IMG/VR virus record: IMGVR_UViG_3300009409_000053
Coordinates: 1-23,764 of that record
DNA: 23,764 bases
Reading direction: 5' to 3' (one strand)
From: a virus
The translations under genes and the position numbers were made by a program. The notes under the pieces were generated by a model, which worked only from the letters and a program-made list of their open reading frames with translations, was not told the DNA's origin and searched no databases. Below, in pieces: positions 1-6,641 of this stretch. The first letter of the stretch is position 1, and the number at the start of each line of letters is the position of its first letter.

Positions 1-15
1 CACCCTACCCATAGC

Positions 16-38
16 AATACATAGGTATCACCTGTATT
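16..38. repeat. Inverted repeat, bulged hairpin
   Basis: AATAC (16-20) and AGGT (23-26) pair with ACCTGTATT (30-38). There is a two-base bulge at 21-22 and a three-base loop ATC, giving nine pairs in total. A second, weaker bulged hairpin follows at 44-64 (AGAGG pairing with CCTCT). Confidence 0.5.
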
Positions 39-127
39 CGCTTAGAGGGGCTATTTGAGCCTCTGAGGGGTATGCAGTAGAAGTCAAGGTATTTATGCAT
101 TCTTCCCTGCGGAAGCCTTGCCGTCGA

Positions 128-190
128 TAGGCCCGCGTAAATGGAGAGCCTACCCATACCGTATAGAGGATACTCCCAAGTACATGGGAG
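128..190. repeat. Two short inverted repeats
   Basis: TAGGC (128-132) pairs with GCCTA (148-152) across a 15-base loop. CTCCCA (173-178) pairs perfectly with TGGGAG (185-190) across the loop AGTACA. Neither is followed by a T-run, so they do not look like terminators. Confidence 0.45.
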
Positions 191-223
191 GAGGGTGCAG
201 GTTACGTTGTCCTGATCCGAAAT

Positions 224-295
224 GGGGGTTGAGTGGAATAGATTAGGCGGGCGGGGGTGGGGAAAATTACTAGACTGGGGATGGGTGAGGCAGGG
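224..295 (+). other. G-rich tract with G-quadruplex potential
   Basis: Seven runs of three or more G occur on the + strand: 224-228, 249-251, 253-257, 259-262, 277-280, 283-285 and 293-295. At 246-262 four G-runs are separated by single bases, but the first is only GG. A compact fold would therefore have two quartets, while a three-quartet fold needs a 14-base loop. A role in RNA or DNA structure is possible but unproven. Confidence 0.4.
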
Positions 296-326
296 CAACA
301 GCCAGCAACAGCACCCCCCAGTACCG

Positions 327-459
327 GGCCGAGGGGTCTTTCGGCCTGATGATCGAGCGATCCACCGGCCAGCGTCTAGGGAATATCCCGCACACTCTCC
401 GCACACCGGGACATTATCCCCAGCACTGGGGCCATTGCCCGCTGATTATGGGTAAGCGG
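327..459. repeat. Cluster of five perfect inverted repeats
   Basis: Five perfect stems lie in 133 bases. GGCCGA (327-332) pairs with TCGGCC (341-346). GATCG (351-355) pairs with CGATC (358-362). GGGA (379-382) pairs with TCCC (386-389). CCCCAG (418-423) pairs with CTGGGG (426-431). CCGCT (439-443) pairs with AGCGG (455-459). Between them CCGCACAC occurs twice, at 388-395 and 399-406, an 11-base period. The arrangement suggests a structured RNA or a protein-binding region. Confidence 0.5.
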
Positions 460-610
460 TTGCCCTAGAGTACTTCGCAGAAAAAAGGGGTCCCACGCGG
501 CAACTATTTTTGAGTTCGCAGGGGTGATAGCGACCGCCCGCTGCCACCCACGGGGGGCTTGGCGGCTCATTCCGTATAACCCCCTTCTATGGGTCAGGCA
601 ACTTTCTGAA

Positions 611-853
611 ATGTTTAATACAAGTCAACCCTCTGACTGTGATCGCTTCTCCAAATGCGACGCCCCCATCTGTCCTTTGGACGGTAATTGGGAGGATAGG
701 GTAATGATTCAGAACGAGGCTATCTGTCGGTACCTAAAAGATGCCCTTAGAGGCCGATTTCTATGTACCTACCCGGACAATTGGGACTCCGGGGTAGTAG
801 GGGCCATCTTAGATAAGTACCCCCATGTTGGTACACGAATTTTAAGATTATGA
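611..853 (+). CDS. Small Cys-rich hypothetical protein
   Basis: An 80-residue protein of unknown function. Cysteines at 10, 16, 21, 39 and 52 form a pattern C-x5-C-x4-C around the segment CDRFSKCDAPICPLD, followed by GNW and an NEAIC motif. Small phage and alphaproteobacterial hypothetical proteins with a similar C..F..C.AP.CPLD signature are familiar to me, but I know no function. The spacing could bind a metal. The reading frame is open from 524, but the residues before Met at 611 are Arg/Trp-rich and unlike the rest, so I place the start at 611. There is no strong ribosome binding site. The stop overlaps the ATG of a 12-codon frame (850-888) that is probably not a gene. Confidence 0.6.
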   Translation: MFNTSQPSDCDRFSKCDAPICPLDGNWEDRVMIQNEAICRYLKDALRGRFLCTYPDNWDSGVVGAILDKYPHVGTRILRL

Positions 854-887
854 AAAATATTTATAAGAGTTGGTCCGGCGTTTCTTA

Positions 888-1109
888 ATGCCTTATACCC
901 TTGCGGTCTACGTTATGTTGGGCGGAGTGTGGGTTGCTGGGGGTGATGGGTGGCGAGATGTGGATTACCCCACTAAAGAAGAGTGTATAGAGCAGGCGTC
1001 ATTTGCTGCTGATGTGGCTATAACCGCCACAAACGGGCCTTGGATGATTTTTGAATGCTCAAAGAAGAAACAGGAAATCGATGACATACAACGTAATTCG
1101 GCAAACTGA
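888..1109 (+). CDS. Small putative secreted protein
   Basis: A 73-residue protein of unknown function. Residues 1-18 are hydrophobic and end in VWVAGG, resembling a short signal peptide or membrane anchor. The remainder has DYPTKEECIEQASFAAD and a second Cys near the C-terminus (FECSKKK), which might form a disulphide in the periplasm. I chose the ATG at 888 over the upstream TTG at 870 because it begins the hydrophobic stretch; the Shine-Dalgarno sequence is weak. Its 3' end overlaps the following methyltransferase gene by 29 bases, in another frame. Confidence 0.5.
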   Translation: MPYTLAVYVMLGGVWVAGGDGWRDVDYPTKEECIEQASFAADVAITATNGPWMIFECSKKKQEIDDIQRNSAN

Positions 1110-1806
1110 AGAAGGGTACCTTCTTTATAACCCCAACGATACTTATGTTGGGAGGTCGGTTGAGCATTACGGGGATTACCAGAGAGAAGAATTGAAATTT
1201 TTCTCTGACTATGTGAAGCCTGGAGACACCGTCTTGGATATCGGGGCGAATATCGGAACCCACACACTGTGGTTTGCGAATCGAGTCGGTTCAAAAGACG
1301 AAGGAAGGGTTCTGGCGTTCGAGCCGCAAAGGCTTGTCTACCAGACGCTATGCGCCAATATGGCGCTTAACTCCGTTGTATGCGTTGACTGTAAACATAT
1401 GGGTGTTGGTTCAGCGCAGAAAATTGTGAAGGTTCCTATTTTGGACCCAGATGTTGAAAATAATTTTGGTGGGCTTTCCATCAAAGAACAGGATCAGGGC
1501 GAAGATGTTGCTGTTGTTCCTATAGACCATATCAACCTCTCACGGTGTGATTTTATAAAGATCGATGTTGAGGGCATGGAGCCAGAGGTTCTCATGGGTG
1601 GTTTGAAAACGATTTACAACCACAAGCCTGTTATCTACATGGAAGTTGATCGTGGAGAGAATACGCCGCTAGTGGCTGAGATCATGGACTCATTGGGCTA
1701 CGAGATGAATATGCACACGCCACCCCTGCATTCCCCAGATTATGAACAAGAAAATATCTTCGGTGAAACTGTTTCTATCAACGCTATTTGCACTCCTCGC
1801 CATTAG
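1081..1806 (+). CDS. FkbM-family methyltransferase
   Basis: A 241-residue SAM-dependent methyltransferase of the FkbM type. These enzymes typically methylate hydroxyls on sugars or other small acceptors. The SAM-binding motif I, VLDIGANIGTHT, is at 51-62. FEP follows at 80-82, with its acidic residue positioned to contact the cofactor. The family's C-terminal signature IKIDVEGMEPEVL is at 159-171. Start at 1081 because AGGAA lies six bases upstream; an ATG at 1051 would add ten polar residues. Phages carry FkbM enzymes near glycosyltransferases, and a GT9 enzyme lies at 13475. Virion or host surface glycan modification is a reasonable inference, but the acceptor cannot be read from sequence. 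Confidence 0.85.
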   Translation: MTYNVIRQTEEGYLLYNPNDTYVGRSVEHYGDYQREELKFFSDYVKPGDTVLDIGANIGTHTLWFANRVGSKDEGRVLAFEPQRLVYQTLCANMALNSVVCVDCKHMGVGSAQKIVKVPILDPDVENNFGGLSIKEQDQGEDVAVVPIDHINLSRCDFIKIDVEGMEPEVLMGGLKTIYNHKPVIYMEVDRGENTPLVAEIMDSLGYEMNMHTPPLHSPDYEQENIFGETVSINAICTPRH

Positions 1807-2068
1807 TTACGGCGTATTTGGCGAATATCGGAGGGATGGATTGTGCGACGAAAGACCTTCGTGTTATGGAGAGAAAGAGTACGGGGAGAGTTCTTTGGTC
1901 GCTGGGGTCGCGATGGCGTCTCTTTACGCAGTATCTCGCCACGATCTACTTCCGCCGACGGAAGAGAGTTATCAGATAGGGACTCGGAAGAGTACCCGGA
2001 ATCATTCGGTAGGGATTACCTACAGGAGTGACAACACGGTAATCCTCGATTACCACTTTTCATTTTAG
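1742..2068 (+). CDS. Putative exported small protein
   Basis: A 108-residue protein of unknown function. It has a convincing signal peptide: MNKKISSVK followed by the hydrophobic run LFLSTLFALLAISYGVFG, with likely cleavage near residue 27. Two cysteines (CDERPSC) follow at once. The C-terminal VILDYHFSF, with aromatic alternation and a terminal Phe, resembles the last strand of an outer-membrane beta-barrel, but the chain is too short for a barrel on its own. The gene overlaps the methyltransferase by 65 bases in a different frame. No clear Shine-Dalgarno is seen, so it may be translationally coupled. Shorter open frames at 1788 and 1843 lack these features and look like shadows. Confidence 0.6.
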   Translation: MNKKISSVKLFLSTLFALLAISYGVFGEYRRDGLCDERPSCYGEKEYGESSLVAGVAMASLYAVSRHDLLPPTEESYQIGTRKSTRNHSVGITYRSDNTVILDYHFSF

Positions 2069-2079
2069 GGGGCGAAACC

Positions 2080-2355
2080 GTGGCCGGTTTAATAAAGGCA
2101 AGAAACTCAAGCGAGTACAGGTCGGGCGGCGGAAAGCCTCGAAACTACAAAAGTGAATACAATAAATTCCATGCCTCTCCCAAAGCAATTGAGGAGAGGA
2201 GTTCTAGAAACAAAGCCAGAAGGAAATTGGCAAAGACGGGTCGTGTGAAGAAGGGTGACAACAAAGATATACATCACGCTAATCGACGCCCCACGGATAA
2301 CAGTGCCGGGAACCTTAGAGTTATGCACAGATCAGTAAATCGTTCGATTAAATAA
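2080..2355 (+). CDS. HNH-like small phage protein
   Basis: A 91-residue basic protein starting with GTG, preceded by a strong Shine-Dalgarno (AGGGGG, 2067-2072). The order of motifs matches a common phage family often annotated as HNH endonuclease: YKSEYNKFHASPKAIEER, then RNKARR, then KKGDNKDIHH, then NSAGNLRVMHRSVNRS. The putative HNH residues are His65/His66, Asn78 and Asn87 or His83. The usual first D-H pair is IHH here, and there are no zinc-binding CxxC pairs, so catalysis is uncertain. HNH proteins near terminase genes assist packaging in some phages (HK97-like); here terL is 2.3 kb downstream. Confidence 0.65.
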   Translation: MAGLIKARNSSEYRSGGGKPRNYKSEYNKFHASPKAIEERSSRNKARRKLAKTGRVKKGDNKDIHHANRRPTDNSAGNLRVMHRSVNRSIK

Positions 2356-2357
2356 TT

Positions 2358-2855
2358 ATGGCTCTTTCAAAAGAAGAACAAAGGAGACTGCTTAAGGCTC
2401 TTGCTAAGAAGGACAAGCAAAAGGGTCGCTCTGGCAAGTCTGCACAGAAAAAAACGTCTACTCCACAGGTTCGCTCTGAGAGTGATCTTGAAAAACTGCT
2501 GCGTGAAGGAAAGATAACCGAAAGGCAATATCGTTTACGCAAAACAGCGAGGGCGGAAGTTGATCGCACCAATAAGAACTCGAAGGACCGTAAAAAGAAG
2601 CAGGAGTCATTCAACTCCTCTACAGAGAAGCAGAAAGCGCAGGAGAAGAGTACGGTCAGCGCCGTAGAGAACGAAGAGTTAAAGAAAAAATATAGGGCAC
2701 GCGACGGTCGCGAGCAGAAAGGAGCGGCGAAAAAGACCCAACTCTCAAAGATGTTGAGGAGGAAGAAATTAACCGCCTCTCAATACAAATTGAAAATGGA
2801 TGAAACCCGGAAAAGACTAAAGGCTGCGAAAGCCACAAGAAGGTCGTTCTTATGA
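2358..2855 (+). CDS. Lys-rich protein, two SHOCT-like motifs
   Basis: A 165-residue, extremely basic protein. A SHOCT-like helix-turn segment occurs twice: residues 44-70 (LEKLLREGKITERQY onward) and 129-155 (LSKMLRRKKLTASQY onward). The two share the pattern L-x2-(L/M)-L-R-x2-K-(I/L)-T-x2-QY-(R/K)-L. SHOCT segments are short C-terminal oligomerisation or binding motifs in many bacterial proteins. The region between is Lys/Arg/Gln-rich, probably helical or disordered. The basic charge suggests nucleic acid binding, which is inference. It begins two bases after the HNH-like gene and its TGA overlaps the next ATG (ATGA), so it is probably in one operon. No known phage family was recognised. Confidence 0.7.
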   Translation: MALSKEEQRRLLKALAKKDKQKGRSGKSAQKKTSTPQVRSESDLEKLLREGKITERQYRLRKTARAEVDRTNKNSKDRKKKQESFNSSTEKQKAQEKSTVSAVENEELKKKYRARDGREQKGAAKKTQLSKMLRRKKLTASQYKLKMDETRKRLKAAKATRRSFL

Positions 2856-3130
2856 CAGCAGAAAATATTCAGCGCGAGCAGCGGCGGCGACAGCAGGAGC
2901 AGGAAAGATCTGGTGAGATGGATTTATCACCTAGCGGAATAGATATTGGTCATAAAGGTCGGCCACCACCGACAGATTTCGACGCCCCGACTAAAAACAT
3001 GCTTAATATCGTGCGTACCGCAAGCGCGATGGAAGATAGCACTGAGAGAGCGATTAAAGATATTGAGGCTCTGCGGAGAAACACATTGAATTTGGCAGAA
3101 GAAGAGAGAAAGAGGAGAGCCGGGGCATGA
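2852..3130 (+). CDS. Small charged hypothetical protein
   Basis: A 92-residue protein of unknown function. An N-terminal Arg/Gln/Glu-rich helix (residues 4-20) is followed by a Pro/Gly linker (24-45). The C-terminal amphipathic helix, about 47-90, has heptad-like Ile/Leu spacing (IKDIEALRRNTLNLAEEE). It is probably a coiled-coil protein. The gene is coupled to both neighbours by four-base ATGA overlaps, which supports it being real and co-translated. Its place before the terminase would fit a packaging accessory role, but nothing in the sequence shows that. Confidence 0.65.
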   Translation: MTAENIQREQRRRQQEQERSGEMDLSPSGIDIGHKGRPPPTDFDAPTKNMLNIVRTASAMEDSTERAIKDIEALRRNTLNLAEEERKRRAGA

Positions 3131-3912
3131 ATCAGCAATTTCTTCAGGCTTTGGCCGATTTGCGAAAAACCCGCCAACGAACTTTTGATTGGGACAAGTG
3201 GAAGGGTGTTGAGCCCGGTGCTAGTGGGTGGAAGGCTATGCCGTGGCAGGGCAACACTCCGCAGGTCATTGTTTATGACCCCAAGACGGGCAAGGCGTAT
3301 CCAAATCCGCAGGCGGCTACGTCTGCTGGGGTTATAAATTTTGCTTATAACCTTCCTTCGGGAATGACCGTCGATTGGTCTTATTGGGATCAGTTTACTC
3401 AACCAATGGCGCCGTCTACCACGGCTTCTCCAATGATTGCGGATCAAACTTTGCCGTTCAATCCGGCACCTTATTCTCCAAATCAGTACCCAGCCGCTAC
3501 TCCCCCAGTAAACAGCAGCCTCGCGCAAGATGAGCCCGAGGAAGAGCCCGAGGAAGAGCCAGTAGCGCCGGTTGATCCTTTTGCGGGGGTTAGCGCAGGA
3601 AGGCTCGCGGAAGCGAAAAGATACGCTGATGCAGGGATGTTTGGTCGAGCCAAACAGCAAATTGAATTGGGTGGCGGAACATGGGACGAGTCCGCCGACC
3701 TAAGTCAGACACTTAGGTCTGAAGCCTCCACCACGGATAATTATGGTGGCGACTTTAAGGACCAAGAGGGAATTAATGCCGTTGTTTCGAAAATAACATC
3801 TGACGGAAAGGTGGGTAAGGCTAAGAAAGCGTATGTGGCTGCGGGCGGTACTTGGAGTAAAGCGGTGCATAAGAGGCTGAAGGCCACTTATAACAGACAG
3901 AATAATAGTTAG
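3127..3912 (+). CDS. Paralogue A, unknown virion-cluster protein
   Basis: A 261-residue protein and the upstream member of a tandem pair with the gene at 3923. Residues 47-124 form the shared core: VYDPKTGKAYPNP, GVINFAYNLPSGM, DWSYWDQF, then MIADQTLPFNPAPYSPNQYPAA. An acidic-proline linker with EEEPEEEP (138-145) follows. The C-terminus has two copies of a short repeat: AGMFGRAKQQIELGGGTW (168-185) and DGKVGKAKKAYVAAGGTW (226-243). No known domain was recognised. The Pro/Tyr-rich core and the linker suggest an elongated structural or scaffold-like protein. The start is coupled by ATGA to the previous gene, and AGAGGAGAG upstream is a good ribosome binding site. Confidence 0.75.
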   Translation: MNQQFLQALADLRKTRQRTFDWDKWKGVEPGASGWKAMPWQGNTPQVIVYDPKTGKAYPNPQAATSAGVINFAYNLPSGMTVDWSYWDQFTQPMAPSTTASPMIADQTLPFNPAPYSPNQYPAATPPVNSSLAQDEPEEEPEEEPVAPVDPFAGVSAGRLAEAKRYADAGMFGRAKQQIELGGGTWDESADLSQTLRSEASTTDNYGGDFKDQEGINAVVSKITSDGKVGKAKKAYVAAGGTWSKAVHKRLKATYNRQNNS

Positions 3913-3922
3913 GCGCTTAAAT

Positions 3923-4684
3923 ATGACCTTCTCTCAAGATTTCTTAAAGAAGTACGCGCAGATAGCGGCACAGAATCAGCAACAGGCGGCTGCAACAACC
4001 GGCGTGGCTGGCGAGATCGATGTAAAAACGAAGAAGGAGAAGGGCGGCAGGGTCGGGTGGAATTATTCGCTCCCAACTGATGTGGATGTGGTTGTGTACG
4101 ACCCTTACTCTGGCAAGGCGTTCCCAAGCCCGTCAGTAGCAAGGGATCAGGGCGTTACACGGTTTGTTTATAACCTCCCGCCGGGAATGAAGATTGATTG
4201 GTCATATTGGGAGCAATTTTCACAGCCGAAAGCGCCCGTTGCGGGGGCTGGAATGCCTATTGCGGATCAAACTTTGCCATTCAAGCCCGAGCCGTATTCT
4301 CCAAATGAATACCCAGCAGCGCAAACTGCGGCGCCCGCATCCAATAATGATGATGGCCCTGCGGCAATTGACTACACCAATACAAGCGCTGATTACTGGA
4401 GAGATATTGCGGCTAACCGCGCTGACGAAGTATGGATACCTAATCTTGAGAAGACTGGTGCCGCTCAAACGGTGGGTGGAATCGCTAAAGCGGCTGGTAT
4501 ACGCGCCGTCACTGGAAGCAATTATGCGTCCAATGACACCTCACAGACCCAGAAGGAGATTGTTGTAGCGAGGAGGGACCGCATGGGCGTATTGCCTGGA
4601 AATGCTGGTTATGACCCGAATACTTATGAGGGCGATCCCGCTAATAATCCCAATGCCGATTGGGAAGCGGGTGGGGGAGCGTAA
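3923..4684 (+). CDS. Paralogue B, unknown protein before terminase
   Basis: A 253-residue protein. Residues 57-133 match the core of the upstream gene almost position for position (VVVYDPYSGKAFPSP, RFVYNLPPGMKIDWSYWEQF, PIADQTLPFKPEPYSPNEY). The N-terminus is Gln/Ala-rich and helical. The C-terminus (about 140-253) is unrelated to the partner: it lacks the GGTW repeats and is Asn/Asp/Gly-rich. The gene ends immediately before terL, the position usually held by the small terminase subunit, but I see no helix-turn-helix or typical TerS layout. The function is unknown. Confidence 0.75.
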   Translation: MTFSQDFLKKYAQIAAQNQQQAAATTGVAGEIDVKTKKEKGGRVGWNYSLPTDVDVVVYDPYSGKAFPSPSVARDQGVTRFVYNLPPGMKIDWSYWEQFSQPKAPVAGAGMPIADQTLPFKPEPYSPNEYPAAQTAAPASNNDDGPAAIDYTNTSADYWRDIAANRADEVWIPNLEKTGAAQTVGGIAKAAGIRAVTGSNYASNDTSQTQKEIVVARRDRMGVLPGNAGYDPNTYEGDPANNPNADWEAGGGA

Positions 4685-6292
4685 TTGGACTCTGTTGAGT
4701 TCATAAATAAAGCCAAAAGTTACCTGCCTACGGCCTCTTTGCAGGAGGCGGGTATTTTTTATAAAAACCTGCTAACCAAGAACTATGATTTAACCCTCAT
4801 TGCCGAATTGGCGAAGGTGGATCGTTGGTTTCTCTTGCTTGTTGTTTTGAATAGAAAGGACGCCGTACACCCTTGGTTGTACGACCGATGTAGAGAGGTG
4901 GAGGCTAACCCCGATGGGATGCTAGATCTCTGGGCGCGAGGCCACTACAAGTCAACGATCATTACTTATGCGGGAACGATTCAGGAGATCGTAAGGAATC
5001 CTAATATAACGATTGGAATTTTCTCGCATACGAGGCCCATAGCGAAAGGGTTCCTCAAGCAGATAAAGCGCGAATTTGAGATCAATGATTTTTTACGGCA
5101 GTTATTTCCTGAAGTCTGCTACCAGAATCCTCGGCAGGACTCTCCGCAGTGGGGCGAAGAGGCTGGGATTATTGTTCGACGCAAATCCAACCCAAAGGAA
5201 GCGACGGTAGAAGCGTGGGGCTTGGTTGATGGGCAGCCCATATCCCGCCATTATGATTTGCGAATATATGATGACGTTGTAACGAGAGACTCTGTAAACA
5301 CGCCAGAGCAGATATCGAAGACAACGGAAGCGTTAGACCTTTCCCAGAACTTGGCCGGAGGCCAAAACAGGGAATGGTATATAGGGACTCGGTATCACTA
5401 TGCTGATACTTATCGCGAATTGATAGATCGTGGTACGCAAACCAGAATCTATCCCGCGACAAAAGAAGGAACCCCGGATGGAAGCCCCATTCTCTTCACG
5501 CAAGATGAGTGGGATAAGAAGAAAACATCTATGGGGCAGTACGTTTTGGCTTGCCAGATGTTACAGAATCCAATCGCCGGGTCTGAGCAGGTCTTTGACC
5601 CAGAGTGGATTAGGCGAATAGAAGTTCGCCCACGCATTTTAAATATTTACATCATGTGTGACCCCGCGCATTCAAAGAAAGCATCGTCCGATAAAACCGC
5701 TATTGCGGTAGTTGGTGTTGATCACGCTTTTAATAAGTACCTGCTGGATGGCGTGTGCCATCGAATGAATCTTAAAGAGCGGTGGCAAACTCTAAGAAGG
5801 ATTCGCGAAAGGTGGGTGAAGCAGACCGGGGTGCAGACGGTAAAGGTTGGTTACGAGCGATACGGAAAGGATTCCGATATCGAGCATTTTCAGGAAATGA
5901 TGAAAATTGAAAGTCATTATTTCCCAATAAACGAATTGGCGTGGCCAAGAGAAGGGCCAGGTTCTAAACGGGATCGCGTTCAAAGACTACAGCCCGACTT
6001 TGAGAACTGGCGCTTCTTCTTGGCCCCGTCTTCGGACAGCCTAACTTCACGCCAGAAGAAGGCATTTGAGATGGGAGATGGTTCGCTGATTGTTAGACCC
6101 ATTAGATACAAAGATGAGAATGGTCGCATGTATGACCTTACTCAGAAAATGATCGACAATGAGTACAACCTTTTCCCCGCAGTCCATGTTGACATGCTGG
6201 ACGCTATGTCGAGAATTTATGACATGAAGGCATCCCCGCCACAGACTCTATTCGGTGACGATCTGGAGCCAGAAGCGGTTCCCGCTTATTGA
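4685..6292 (+). CDS. terL: Terminase large subunit
   Basis: A 535-residue packaging motor protein. The ATPase domain pumps DNA through the portal into the prohead and the nuclease domain cuts the concatemer. A Walker A-like motif ARGHYKST is at 84-91, with Lys89 as the likely phosphate-binding residue. Walker B LRIYDDVV (192-199) has Asp196/Asp197, and a possible coupling segment GTRYHYAD is at 234-241. The RNase H-like nuclease follows, with candidate metal ligands Asp326 (MCDPAH), Glu391 (GYERYG) and Asp503/Asp506 (HVDMLDAMSR). The length is typical. The start is TTG, supported by GGGGGAG just upstream. The Walker A departs from the classic GKT/S form, as is common in terminases. The gene sits before the portal, unlike T7. 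Confidence 0.93.
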   Translation: MDSVEFINKAKSYLPTASLQEAGIFYKNLLTKNYDLTLIAELAKVDRWFLLLVVLNRKDAVHPWLYDRCREVEANPDGMLDLWARGHYKSTIITYAGTIQEIVRNPNITIGIFSHTRPIAKGFLKQIKREFEINDFLRQLFPEVCYQNPRQDSPQWGEEAGIIVRRKSNPKEATVEAWGLVDGQPISRHYDLRIYDDVVTRDSVNTPEQISKTTEALDLSQNLAGGQNREWYIGTRYHYADTYRELIDRGTQTRIYPATKEGTPDGSPILFTQDEWDKKKTSMGQYVLACQMLQNPIAGSEQVFDPEWIRRIEVRPRILNIYIMCDPAHSKKASSDKTAIAVVGVDHAFNKYLLDGVCHRMNLKERWQTLRRIRERWVKQTGVQTVKVGYERYGKDSDIEHFQEMMKIESHYFPINELAWPREGPGSKRDRVQRLQPDFENWRFFLAPSSDSLTSRQKKAFEMGDGSLIVRPIRYKDENGRMYDLTQKMIDNEYNLFPAVHVDMLDAMSRIYDMKASPPQTLFGDDLEPEAVPAY

Positions 6293-6302
6293 GGATCGAT
6301 TA

Positions 6303-6488
6303 ATGCAAAACTCTCCAGAGCAACTTGCTACGCTTTTTCTTTCGCACTTTATCGATGTTCCGTTAGAGGAGTTAGAGAATTTAGAGATTACTCGCGCTTT
6401 GAGCGCGTTGTTTGCCAAGATTGCTGAAGAGACGATGGAAGCAATACAGGACTTTGAAATAGACATAACAGACAGGACACTTCATTGA
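6303..6488 (+). CDS. Small acidic hypothetical protein
   Basis: A 61-residue, Leu/Glu-rich protein of unknown function, predicted helical throughout (PEQLATLFLSHF, VPLEELENLEI, LFAKIAEETMEAIQDFEI). The start at 6303 is chosen because GAGG overlaps the terL stop at a normal distance. Upstream in-frame codons lie inside terL and encode an unlike sequence. It sits between terL and portal, where phages often keep small non-conserved genes. Confidence 0.6.
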   Translation: MQNSPEQLATLFLSHFIDVPLEELENLEITRALSALFAKIAEETMEAIQDFEIDITDRTLH

Positions 6489-6489
6489 C

Positions 6490-6639
6490 ATGGCTGGGAA
6501 GAAGGTAAAAACGCAAAATTATAGTTGGAAGGAAATGTGCGACAAGAAATCTGGAACGCCAGAGCCTATTGACGCCTATCGTTTCTCGACAAGGACGTTT
6601 AGAGAGAACCCGCATCGCCCTTATGGGCCAAAGAGGTAA
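6490..6639 (+). CDS. Very small basic hypothetical protein
   Basis: A 49-residue frame beginning MAGKKVKTQNYSWKEMC and ending RENPHRPYGPKR. It fills the space between two neighbours exactly, starting one base after the previous stop and ending two bases before the next ATG. The composition is basic and rich in Tyr, Pro and Arg. The Shine-Dalgarno is weak (AGGA 13 bases upstream). No family was recognised. The gap-filling position is the main support. Confidence 0.5.
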   Translation: MAGKKVKTQNYSWKEMCDKKSGTPEPIDAYRFSTRTFRENPHRPYGPKR

Positions 6640-6641
6640 CT

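Larger units (their letters stand above)
1..610. other. Gene-free, hairpin-dense region
   Basis: No credible gene was found here. The + frames from the window edge meet stops within about 60 bases. The longer open frames on either strand (222-455 +, 5-406 -, 376-570 -) have low-complexity translations rich in Pro, Arg, Cys and Trp, with no recognisable family. The stretch has G-runs between 224 and 295 and at least nine short inverted repeats between 16 and 459, far more than elsewhere in the window by eye. No tRNA cloverleaf or good promoter pair was seen. It could be a regulatory or packaging/replication region, or a structured non-coding RNA. The function is unknown. Confidence 0.6.

Noticed and set aside
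5-406. Long open frame on the - strand (133 residues)
   Set aside because: The translation is Pro/Cys/Arg-rich with no family-like features. It would be the only minus-strand gene, and the region is full of inverted repeats.
222-455. 77-residue + strand open frame in the hairpin-dense region
   Set aside because: It encodes Gly/Trp/Pro-rich low-complexity sequence from the G-run tract and has no ribosome binding site.
1-610. tRNA or CRISPR array in the gene-free region
   Set aside because: No cloverleaf with a TTC-containing T-arm is seen, and no regularly spaced direct repeats of CRISPR length. The only direct repeat is eight bases.
850-888. 12-codon frame MKNIYKSWSGVS bridging two genes
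   Set aside because: It is too short, and nothing supports translation apart from stop/start overlap.
2950-3660. 236-residue open frame on the - strand
   Set aside because: It lies opposite two well-supported + genes, is Arg/Ile/Leu/Ser-rich, and resembles an antisense shadow.
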